The translations under genes were made by a program, and so were the position numbers. From Larkinella soli (GTDB lineage: Bacteria; Bacteroidota; Bacteroidia; Cytophagales; Spirosomataceae), in assembly GCF_003703975.1 (NCBI RefSeq), contig NZ_QTJY01000002.1:620001-684000 (forward strand): 64,000 nt of DNA, in the 5' to 3' direction. The notes under the pieces were generated by a model that was given only the letters and a program-made list of their open reading frames with translations, was not told the DNA's origin and did no database searches. Shown here piece after piece: positions 53,639 through 61,811 of this stretch. Each line of letters begins with the position of its first letter. Positions within the stretch are counted from its first letter, which is position 1.

Positions 53639-55879
53639 ATGCTGAGCTATAAGCCGCCTTTTCTGGAGTCGGGCCGCCTGGTCCTGTTCCGGGACGATAC
53701 CGACTCCGAGACGTTCTACTACGTCTGCCTCCAGCCGTCCATCGTGCGGAATGCGGCCGGGGAGCCGAACCTGGAAGCCTACGCCATCCTGCCCGAATCC
53801 GGCATCGGAACCGAGACCGACAGCATCATGGAAGCCGGGCTGATGCTGGACGTCAGCCTGTCCGTCTCCCAGAAGGAACTGGAAGCGGCCGAAAAGGCCA
53901 TCAAGGAGAAACTGGGCGCCAAACCCAGACTCCTGGCCCCGGCCCCGATTCATTCGGGGAAAGTGTACCTGATCATCGCGGCCGCCGGCGACGAACCCGA
54001 TCCGAAGAAGTGGTTTGTCACCTCCGAGGTCACCCCTACTATTTTCGGCGCCAACACGGCCTCGCTGGTGGTGCGGGCCGTCGGCAACGACGCCAAACTG
54101 CTGATAGCCGCCCTGGACTCCGACACGATTGCCGCCGGCGTTCACTATGAACTGAAAATGCTCGGGATCGCGCCGGTTTTCAAGGCGTCCATGAACGTCC
54201 ACTGGAGCAAGGTCTACCATCATTTCGAGAAGTTCGACAAGACCAACTTCATCTTCTTCACCGACGAGATCACGGCCGCCGTCGATCAGCTGAAGGAGTC
54301 GAGCGCCATCGAGATCGAGGTGCAGGAACTGGACCCCGACATCAAGAGCGAGGCCATGAAAAGCCTCCTCAACGAGCTGAAATCGGAGGTCGTCAAGCGG
54401 CTTTTTCAGCCGGCCTCCTCCCCGCTGAGCGCGTCCGAGAAGTGGGAGGACCGGCTGGCGGGCGGGGTCAGCCGTGTGCTGTCGTCCATTGCGCCGGGGG
54501 TGCATCACATCCGCCGGACCATCGACGAATCGCAGCTCAGCACCACGACGATCAACCTGTCGCAGCGCAACGTCAAGACTTACCCGCTCAATCCGCAGGC
54601 GCTGCTGCCCACGCTGATCCGGGCCGCCGGCGGCATCAAAGACCGCATCCGCTGGATCAAACTCGACGAAATTCCGTTCATCGACCAGAAGGTGGAAGTG
54701 CGGCTGTCGGCCGATACCTTCAAGAATTCGAACATCAAGTCGGTCGTGATCGAATGCCGGGTGGTGGATGCGGAGACGGAAGAGATCGTGGTGGAAAACA
54801 GCATCGTGTTCGACACCGACGACACGCTCCGCAACCACCTGAACTTCACCCGGCAGAAAGACCGGAAATACCGCTACGACTACCGGACGACCCTGTTCAT
54901 GACGACCGATTCCCTGCGGCTGCCCGGCAAACTCGAACTGGACTGGCTTTCGGAAAACAGCCCCTACATCTACTTCAATTCGGCGGAATACTTCGAAGCC
55001 CGCGAACTGACCGTCGGCCTGGACGACACCAGCCTGTTCGGCCATGCTCACCTGATCGAGGCCCAACTGAACGTGCTGGACAAAAACGACCTGACGCCGG
55101 TGCTGAAACGGACGTTCCTGTTCCGGTCCGACGACAAGGCGCAGAAGGTGCTGTCCATCGTCACCAACAAAACCATCCCGCTCCGCTTCGACTTGAACCT
55201 GACCTATTTCCTGGCCGAAGCCAAAGAACACAAGGCGTCCTATACCGACCTCAGCTCGAATTTCTTCTTCATTCCGAACCCGTTCGAGAACAAATGGTCG
55301 GTCGATCTGCTCTGCACGGCCGACTGGACGAAAACCGGGAAGGTGATTCTGGAAGCGCGCATCACGGACGCCGAACGCGAAGACCCGCTGCTGCTGAAGT
55401 TCGACTTCAAAAGCGACTCGACCGAAAAAACGCTGGGCGTCGCCACCAGCCTCCGGACGCCCCGCGAAGCCTTCGAATACCGGGTGACGGTTCTGACGGC
55501 CGACGGGGCCGTGATTCAGGGGCCGTGGCAGCCGCACCAGGGACCGGTGCTGGTGGTGTCCGACCGGATCAGTGCCGAGCGGATCATCCGGGCCACGCTC
55601 ACCCATTCGCCGGACTTCGACCGCAAATCCATCAAGCAGGTGAGCGTCGAGTTCGTCTACCATGACCCCGCCAACGGCATTCATCTCGAAAGCGAGCGGC
55701 TGCCGTTCCGCCGGATCGGCGATACCGTGGAGTTCCGCCATCCGATGCCGGATTTCAACCGCAAGGGCTTTCAGTACCGAAGCCGGGTCAAAGGACTGGG
55801 CGGAGAAGCGTACAAATCGGACTGGTTCGACGAAACCAGAGACAAAATCGAAATTACCATCCCGGATAATCTCTGGTAA
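53639..55879 (+). CDS. Large beta-rich cluster protein E
   Basis: A 746-residue protein, no signal peptide. The shared N-terminal domain (1-250) shows LVLFRDDTDSETFYYV, GLMLDVSLSVSQKELE, then TPTIFGANTASLVV and GVHYELKMLGIAPVFKASMNV. A charged helical segment (about 220-260) leads into a middle beta region (LSTTTINLSQRNVKTYPLNP), then repeats with SVVIECRVVDAE, KYRYDYRTTLF, VILEARITDAE and AFEYRVTVL. It is 37 bp after D and 14 bp before F. The repeats are fewer or more diverged than in B and D. The function is unknown. Confidence 0.65.
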   Translation: MLSYKPPFLESGRLVLFRDDTDSETFYYVCLQPSIVRNAAGEPNLEAYAILPESGIGTETDSIMEAGLMLDVSLSVSQKELEAAEKAIKEKLGAKPRLLAPAPIHSGKVYLIIAAAGDEPDPKKWFVTSEVTPTIFGANTASLVVRAVGNDAKLLIAALDSDTIAAGVHYELKMLGIAPVFKASMNVHWSKVYHHFEKFDKTNFIFFTDEITAAVDQLKESSAIEIEVQELDPDIKSEAMKSLLNELKSEVVKRLFQPASSPLSASEKWEDRLAGGVSRVLSSIAPGVHHIRRTIDESQLSTTTINLSQRNVKTYPLNPQALLPTLIRAAGGIKDRIRWIKLDEIPFIDQKVEVRLSADTFKNSNIKSVVIECRVVDAETEEIVVENSIVFDTDDTLRNHLNFTRQKDRKYRYDYRTTLFMTTDSLRLPGKLELDWLSENSPYIYFNSAEYFEARELTVGLDDTSLFGHAHLIEAQLNVLDKNDLTPVLKRTFLFRSDDKAQKVLSIVTNKTIPLRFDLNLTYFLAEAKEHKASYTDLSSNFFFIPNPFENKWSVDLLCTADWTKTGKVILEARITDAEREDPLLLKFDFKSDSTEKTLGVATSLRTPREAFEYRVTVLTADGAVIQGPWQPHQGPVLVVSDRISAERIIRATLTHSPDFDRKSIKQVSVEFVYHDPANGIHLESERLPFRRIGDTVEFRHPMPDFNRKGFQYRSRVKGLGGEAYKSDWFDETRDKIEITIPDNLW

Positions 55880-55893
55880 ATGAACGCTCGACC

Positions 55894-58194
55894 ATGCTGG
55901 ACCTGGCAAAACCCTTAGGCATTCACGAAGGACTGATCTTTTACGGCGATCACGAGCTGACCGACTTGGTCTATTACTTCCCCGACGAGGTCAGTCTGGC
56001 GCCCCAGCGGGCCCCGGCCGGCGGTCCGTCGGACTTTTACGAGCTGTTCTTTCAGATGTTTTCGGAAGGCGACATCGTGGAGGGCGATCTCGACGACCTG
56101 CGCAAAACGGCGGGGTCCATCCTGTCGCTGGGCGTCCAGTGTACCGTCTCGCCCGACCGGCTGGAGAAGGCCGTCGAAAAGCTGAAGGGCACCGGCATCT
56201 TCCCGGATTCGCTGCGGGCCACAGTGCCGCCCTGGAAAGACGGCACCGTCAACCTGATGGCCCTCGATGCCATCACCGGCCGCAACGAATCGATGGGGCA
56301 GGACGCCTTCGTGAAGAGCATCATCGGATCACTGAAGCCCTCGCTGATGTCCAACGACCTGAAAAGCATCTTCAACCTCCGGCTCGACCGCCGGGGCACG
56401 GCCCTGATCCTGGGGGCGCTGGAAGGCGATACGGGCAACGTAGCCGGGGTGCTGTACGACCTGAAATACACCGCCATCCGGCCCGCCCTCGACCTCCGCA
56501 TCTGGGCCAACCTCGGCCGGTGTTACGACAGCGTCTCCCACCAGCTCGGCATCAAGGCCGAGTTTACCTACGGCGTCAAGTTTTCCCTCGGGGCCGAGCT
56601 GAACTGGCTCACCAAAAAGATGGAGGAGGACGGCGACCTGAAGATCGAGGTGCTCAGCCAGGCCGAAGACCCCGAAACGAAGAGGATGATGGACGAAATG
56701 GTCAAGGACTTCAAGGAGAGCATTCTCCGCGAAATGTTCCGGCCGTATGTCAACCCCGACTCCGTCAACATTCCGAACCTGACGAGCCTGGTGCCGGTGG
56801 TGGGCGTCTCCTACAAATTCACGAAGGAACGGATCACGCACGACAAGGTCATCGAGGCCGATTACCGGGAGCGTTCGGCGGTGGTCCGGACGCACAACCC
56901 GCAGTCGCACCTGTGGGTGCTGGGCCGGCAGATTGCCGCCAACCGGGATAAATACATCCAGCGGGTGGTCTTCAGCGACCTCTGGCGCGAACAGTCGCTC
57001 TCCATTGAGCTGGTCCACGACTTTACGAAACCGGAGGCCGACCTGCTCAGCGCCGAGGTGGTGATCTGGCGGGCGAAGGAGGGCCTCCGGGCCGATGCGC
57101 CCGCCGGGCGGTTCGCCGTCCCGGAAACCGCCGACCCGCTGAAAAGCCTGACCTTCCACAAAGACAACAACCGCAGGACGTCCATCGCCTGGCTGTACGA
57201 AAAAGGCGAGCCGGTGGGGTATTTTTACCAGATCCGGTTTCTGTACCGGGGTCAGACCGCGGGCATCAGCAGCCCGACCGAAATCCTGACCACCCCCCAG
57301 TTCAGCACCAACGAGAACCTGGTCATCTTCCCGGATACCTACACTTTCATCAAACGGATCGAGGTGCGCGACGGCAATATCAACCTGGCGGAGTTCCGGG
57401 GAGTCGACGTGACGCTGCGGCTGAAGGATGCCGCCGACACCGTGCTCGATACGGAGGTCATCACGCTCAATCCGACGCTGAAAAATGCCGCCTGGACGGT
57501 GCGGGGCCGGGATAAAACCGCCCTGTTCATCGAAGCCGCCCGCGAATATCACTTTGCCGACGAGCGGCCGTCGGTCCGGACCGAGCCGGTGTATCTCCAG
57601 GACGACGAACTGATCGTGAACAAACCGTTCCAGCGGTCGCAGTTCTCGCTGATTCCGGTGGTGGCCGGGCGGAACGAGGCCATCAAGGAAATTCTGCTGG
57701 AAATCCGGGTCGAATCGCCGGACCTGGAGGAGCCCGTCAAAACCTTGTTCCGGCTGAAAGCCCCGGGCTTCGACAGCCCGGACCTCGGCATCAAACTGCA
57801 ATCCGCGCAGGACAAACTCTTTTTCAAGGCCGGCGCCATCACCACCGACGGCACCGTGATCGACATCGACGAGGGGCCGGTGCTGACCAACGCCTTAGTG
57901 ATCGACCTGAACCGGACGAACAACAACGAGGTGCGGTTCATCTGGCGGGGCCGGTCGCCGGAAGCGCTGGGACTCAAGAGCCTGCGGGTGGAACTGCGGG
58001 CGGTGGGAGCGGTCCCGGAAGAACTGGAACCGATCGAATTCCGGGGCAATCTGGTGCCGCAGCCGGTGGTCAGGATTTTTCCGAAAACCCAGAAGGTCGA
58101 GTGGCGGGCCTTCAAACGCTTCGAGGACGGCACGAAGGAAAAGAGCGAATTCAACGCCATCCTGGCCCGGGAAATCGTCATCGAGGCCGAGTAG
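55894..58194 (+). CDS. Large beta-rich cluster protein F
   Basis: A 766-residue protein, no signal peptide. The shared N-terminal domain (1-320) shows GLIFYGDHELTDLVYYF, LSLGVQCTVSPDRLEKAVEKL, then KPSLMSNDLKSIFNLRLD and GVLYDLKYTAIRPALDL. It is the most divergent copy: the Gly after PSL-x is replaced, as in PSLMSND. A middle region of about 330-380 (HLWVLGRQIAANRDKYIQRVVFSDL) is specific to it. Later beta repeats include FYQIRFLYRG, GVDVTLRLKDAA and EILLEIRVES. The last protein gene follows 24 bp later. The function is unknown. Confidence 0.65.
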   Translation: MLDLAKPLGIHEGLIFYGDHELTDLVYYFPDEVSLAPQRAPAGGPSDFYELFFQMFSEGDIVEGDLDDLRKTAGSILSLGVQCTVSPDRLEKAVEKLKGTGIFPDSLRATVPPWKDGTVNLMALDAITGRNESMGQDAFVKSIIGSLKPSLMSNDLKSIFNLRLDRRGTALILGALEGDTGNVAGVLYDLKYTAIRPALDLRIWANLGRCYDSVSHQLGIKAEFTYGVKFSLGAELNWLTKKMEEDGDLKIEVLSQAEDPETKRMMDEMVKDFKESILREMFRPYVNPDSVNIPNLTSLVPVVGVSYKFTKERITHDKVIEADYRERSAVVRTHNPQSHLWVLGRQIAANRDKYIQRVVFSDLWREQSLSIELVHDFTKPEADLLSAEVVIWRAKEGLRADAPAGRFAVPETADPLKSLTFHKDNNRRTSIAWLYEKGEPVGYFYQIRFLYRGQTAGISSPTEILTTPQFSTNENLVIFPDTYTFIKRIEVRDGNINLAEFRGVDVTLRLKDAADTVLDTEVITLNPTLKNAAWTVRGRDKTALFIEAAREYHFADERPSVRTEPVYLQDDELIVNKPFQRSQFSLIPVVAGRNEAIKEILLEIRVESPDLEEPVKTLFRLKAPGFDSPDLGIKLQSAQDKLFFKAGAITTDGTVIDIDEGPVLTNALVIDLNRTNNNEVRFIWRGRSPEALGLKSLRVELRAVGAVPEELEPIEFRGNLVPQPVVRIFPKTQKVEWRAFKRFEDGTKEKSEFNAILAREIVIEAE

Positions 58195-58218
58195 CCCACA
58201 GGTATTTTTCAGAGAACC

Positions 58219-59307
58219 ATGAAAACATACATTATCATCGTCGCCGGATACGACTACGCCAACGGGGGCGTCAACTTCGCCTACATCGCCGACAAACGGC
58301 GGCTGTACCTCCAGCAGCAGAACCCGTCCTGGGCCAACGACCCCGACGTGGTCTTCGTCCGCTTCGACGTGAAGGCCGGCAAAATTGAGCGGAACACCTC
58401 CAACGGTACCTCCCGCTCCTGGAGCCCGGATTCGGGCAGCTTCACGGCCATCAACCGCTCCACCCATTACCAGAGCGAGCATTTCATTTCCGCCGACACG
58501 AACGTGCTGTCGATCACCGACGCCTACCGGTATGTGAGCAACCTCGGGGCGACCGAGCCCGGCACCGTCCGGGAGTTCAGCGTCATGGGCCACGGCTGGT
58601 ACGGCGGGCCGGTACTGGTCAACTCCTTCGAGCGCAGCGAGTTTGCCGTCGGCGGCAGCCGCTACCCCGAGCGCGACCCCCGCGACAAGGACGGCCGCAC
58701 GAAAGATTTTGCCCGCGAAAACATGAGCGACACCGACTGGGGCCATTTTCAGAACGCCTTCGCTTCCGACGGCTACTGCTGGGTCTGGGGCTGCGTCTTT
58801 ACGCGGGCCTACTACAATACACTGTACAAGATCATGCAGACGCCCGCCTTCAAAAGCAAGGCCTTCGGCACCCATCAGGACAGCGACGCCTTCACCATCA
58901 CCGTCAACGACTCCTTCGTCACCAGCTATTACGACGCAGACCGGACGTTTTTTCCGCGCGACAATAACGAACGCACCTTCACCCGTACCCTGCTGGAACT
59001 GAAGACCTTCCTGAAGCGCGGGATGCGCCGGGCCTACCCGGGCAAGTTCGCGGGCGACACGGGCATCGAATGCCGGGCGGCTTTTCTCGGCACCTACTCG
59101 GATTACGAACGGGCCTATCCCGGACACAACCCCACCCATGCCGTCATGATCGTTCCCCGGCACGTCGGTGCCTACGGCACGGATTTTACCAAAACCATCA
59201 ACTTCTTCAAGACCTATCTGGGTATGCCCGAAGACCCCGAAAACCGGGGCTACGGCGTCTATACGAATGCCATGGTGAACCAGTGGTGGAGCGAAACCAC
59301 CGTGTAG
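58219..59307 (+). CDS. Cluster-terminal protein with caspase-like His/Cys layout
   Basis: A 362-residue soluble protein, no signal peptide, family unrecognised. An N-terminal hydrophobic strand TYIIIVAGYDYANGG is followed by VVFVRFDVKAGKIERN. A third strand ends in FSVMGHGWYGGPVLVNS with His125-Gly126. A later strand reads YCWVWGCVFTRAYYNTLY with Cys192. Strand-His-Gly then strand-Cys is the arrangement of clan CD (caspase/CHAT-like) peptidases; I infer such a fold with low to moderate confidence. The C-terminal 130 residues are mixed and include EAERTF-like acidic helices and a GTDF strand. It is last of the operon and ends 26 bp before a convergent receptor gene. Confidence 0.5.
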   Translation: MKTYIIIVAGYDYANGGVNFAYIADKRRLYLQQQNPSWANDPDVVFVRFDVKAGKIERNTSNGTSRSWSPDSGSFTAINRSTHYQSEHFISADTNVLSITDAYRYVSNLGATEPGTVREFSVMGHGWYGGPVLVNSFERSEFAVGGSRYPERDPRDKDGRTKDFARENMSDTDWGHFQNAFASDGYCWVWGCVFTRAYYNTLYKIMQTPAFKSKAFGTHQDSDAFTITVNDSFVTSYYDADRTFFPRDNNERTFTRTLLELKTFLKRGMRRAYPGKFAGDTGIECRAAFLGTYSDYERAYPGHNPTHAVMIVPRHVGAYGTDFTKTINFFKTYLGMPEDPENRGYGVYTNAMVNQWWSETTV

Positions 59308-59333
59308 GACGCCCGAAACCGGTAGCCTGCCCG

Positions 59334-61784
59334 TCAGCTGCGGACACGGCTCTGTTCGGATTCGGAGCCGCCCGTCTGCCGCAGCCGGAGGGTTTGGCCC
59401 CGACTGAAGCGGTAGGACAGCGAAATCGTGGCGACCCGGCTGTCGAGGTAGCTGAACCAGCGCGCCGACGAATTGGACAGGCTCTGGATGAAGCCCTCGA
59501 CCTGGTTGGTATAGAAAACGTCGCTCACGGCCAGCTTCAGGGTGCCCTTGTCCTTCCAGACTTTTTTCGCCACCCCCAGGCGGACGTTGCCGATCGGCGA
59601 GATGGTGAACTGGCCGACGTACAGCCGCGTCTGGTACGACCCGCCCAGCTCGGCGCTCCAGGTCGAGCTGAGCCGGAACTGACTGGTCGGGGCCACCTGC
59701 CAGTAGGTGCCGGCATTGTCGAGTTTCTGCTGGTAAAGATTCGCCCGGTAGCGGTTGTACATCACTTCGGTATAGAACTGGACGGTCCACCAGGGCGCCG
59801 GTTTCAGCGTGCCGTTCACCGACAGGCCGAACCCGGTCTGACGGCCGATGTTGCCCGGCCGGCTGTAGAAGACCGTTCCGCCCTGTTCTATGGTCTCAAA
59901 GATGACGTCCCGCACCCGGTTGTACTGAAGCGTAGTGGTGATGGTATTGTTGAATGCGTGCGATAGCTCGATGTGGTCCGAGAAGGTCGGGCGCAGGAAC
60001 GGGTTGCCGCCGTAGAGGGTGAACCGGTCAAGCGGGTAAATGAACGGGTTCATGTCCTGATAATTCGGCCGGTCGATCCGCCGGCCGTAGGAGAAAGTGA
60101 GCTGGTGTTTTCCCGCCGAGTCGAGCGGATGGCTGACGTACAGGGTCGGAAACAGGTTGTCGTACCTCCGCCGGAACGACGAATCGGCCACCGCCTGATT
60201 GCCGAGCTGGTTGCCCCGGATGGCGGTATTCTCGAACCGCAGACCCGCCTGCACCGACAGCCGTTTGCCCTGATAGCTGTAGTTCAGATACCCCGCCTGG
60301 ATGCGTTCGTTGTAAATGAAATGGTTGGAAAATTCGTAGTTCGGTGACCGCTCCTGCCCCACCACGTCGAAAAATTCCGCCACGTTGTCGGTCCGGATAT
60401 CGCTGCGTTTCAGCCCCGCTTCCAGCTTGTGGCCCCCGCTCAGCGGATGCACATAGTCGGCTTTGACGGTGCGGATGGCAATGGTCGCAGGCAGCGACGA
60501 CTCCAGCAGGGTATTGGCCGAGCCACCGCCCTCCTCCCGCACGTCGTTCGCCAGCGACTGGTCCTGGGCATTCCGGTACCGGATGAAATCCACGTTGGCC
60601 GACAACTCCCGCCCGGTGCTGTCGAATTTATGCGCGTAGTTGAGGTTCAGGCTCCGGTTGGTCAGGCGCCGGTCGGCCAGGCTCAGGGCTTCCACCCGGG
60701 ACGTCACCGTGTTCTGCGCATCCAGCACCTGCGCCGTGTTGGTGATGTGGGACTCGGAAGGATTACGGAATCCGTTGACGACCAGCCCCAGGGTCGATTT
60801 TTTGGAGATATACCAGTCGACGCCGGCTTTGAGGCCGGCGCTGCCGAGTTTCCGCCGGATGTAGGAGTTCTGGGTGAAGGAGGAATTCAACGCCCCCGCC
60901 GGCGTAAAATATTCCCGCCAGATGGTCAGGTCCTGATAGGTATTGGTGACGCTCAGGCCCCCGTTGGCGAAGAAATTCAGGTTGTTCCGGCGATAATTGA
61001 GGTTCAGGCTGTTGTTGCTGCGCCGGTAGCGGCCCTGGCCGTAGCTCAGGTTGAAGCCGCCGTTCAGGCCCCGGGTGCGGGTCTTTTTCAGCCGGATGTT
61101 GATGACCCCGGCATTCCCGGCGGCATCGTATCTGGCCGGCGGGTTGGTCATGATCTCGATGGTTTCGATGGAGCCGGAGGGCAGCGAACGCAGGTAGTTG
61201 GCCAGCTCGGACGCGGGCAGGTAGGTGGGTTTGTCGTCCACGAAAATCATCACCCCGGCCCGGCCTTTCAGGCTGATGGTTCCGTTGGCGTCCACCTGCA
61301 CGCCCGGCGACTTCTCCAGCACGTCGAGCGCATGGGTTCCGGCGTTGCTGATCAGGGCCTCCGGGTTCACGACCACCCGGTCGATCTTCTGCTCCACGAA
61401 GGGCTTCTGCGCCACCACCCGAACTTCGTTCAGCGTTCTATCGGCCGTTTTCATCACCAGATCGGGCAGGGAAACGGCGGGCGTCTGCGCATCGAGCGTC
61501 AGCGGGTCACTCAGCAGGGTCTGGTAGCCCAGATAACTGACCGACACCCGGAACGTGCCGGCCGGGAGCGCCGTCAGGGCGAAGGTACCGGTCGCTTCGG
61601 TCAAAGCCGCCTTGACAAGGGCCGAGTCCTTCGCGGCCAGGAGCGACACCACCGCCCCCTCCACCGGCCGGGCATCCGGACCGGCCACGCGGCCCCGGAC
61701 GGAGAAAGACTGTGCTGTAACGGAGCGGGTGGTAAAAAACAGCATCACCGCCGAAAGGCTGAGAAATCGAAGAAAGATGTTCAT
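59334..61784 (-). CDS. Outer-membrane beta-barrel receptor (OMP_b-brl_3 family)
   Basis: An 816-residue outer-membrane protein. The signal peptide covers residues 1-25 (ending RSVTAQ). A carboxypeptidase-regulatory-like domain lies at about 28-110 (GRVAGPDARPVEGAVVSLLA). The plug-like part at about 125-230 shows VRVVAQKPFVEQKIDRVVVNPEA, VLEKSPGVQVDANGTISLKGR, FVDDKPTYLPAS, IEIMTNPPARYDAAGNAGVINI. A beta-barrel with many aromatic strands completes it. The gene directly upstream (61812) encodes a paralogue 27 bp away, so the two are probably co-transcribed. The ligand is unknown. Confidence 0.87.
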   Translation of the reverse strand: MNIFLRFLSLSAVMLFFTTRSVTAQSFSVRGRVAGPDARPVEGAVVSLLAAKDSALVKAALTEATGTFALTALPAGTFRVSVSYLGYQTLLSDPLTLDAQTPAVSLPDLVMKTADRTLNEVRVVAQKPFVEQKIDRVVVNPEALISNAGTHALDVLEKSPGVQVDANGTISLKGRAGVMIFVDDKPTYLPASELANYLRSLPSGSIETIEIMTNPPARYDAAGNAGVINIRLKKTRTRGLNGGFNLSYGQGRYRRSNNSLNLNYRRNNLNFFANGGLSVTNTYQDLTIWREYFTPAGALNSSFTQNSYIRRKLGSAGLKAGVDWYISKKSTLGLVVNGFRNPSESHITNTAQVLDAQNTVTSRVEALSLADRRLTNRSLNLNYAHKFDSTGRELSANVDFIRYRNAQDQSLANDVREEGGGSANTLLESSLPATIAIRTVKADYVHPLSGGHKLEAGLKRSDIRTDNVAEFFDVVGQERSPNYEFSNHFIYNERIQAGYLNYSYQGKRLSVQAGLRFENTAIRGNQLGNQAVADSSFRRRYDNLFPTLYVSHPLDSAGKHQLTFSYGRRIDRPNYQDMNPFIYPLDRFTLYGGNPFLRPTFSDHIELSHAFNNTITTTLQYNRVRDVIFETIEQGGTVFYSRPGNIGRQTGFGLSVNGTLKPAPWWTVQFYTEVMYNRYRANLYQQKLDNAGTYWQVAPTSQFRLSSTWSAELGGSYQTRLYVGQFTISPIGNVRLGVAKKVWKDKGTLKLAVSDVFYTNQVEGFIQSLSNSSARWFSYLDSRVATISLSYRFSRGQTLRLRQTGGSESEQSRVRS

Positions 61785-61811
61785 AATCAGGTTGATGGTC
61801 AGTGGAAAGGA

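Noticed and set aside
48989-55909. Further long minus-strand frames under proteins C, D and E
   Set aside because: They mirror the plus-strand genes in length and boundaries and have the same shadow composition. No family motif is visible in them.
37092-59307. Interpretation of the cluster as prophage, type VI or eCIS contractile machine
   Set aside because: I see no sheath, tube, baseplate, spike, AAA+ disassembly ATPase, terminase, portal or integrase. The beta-rich proteins lack recognisable tail-protein motifs. A diverged machine cannot be excluded.
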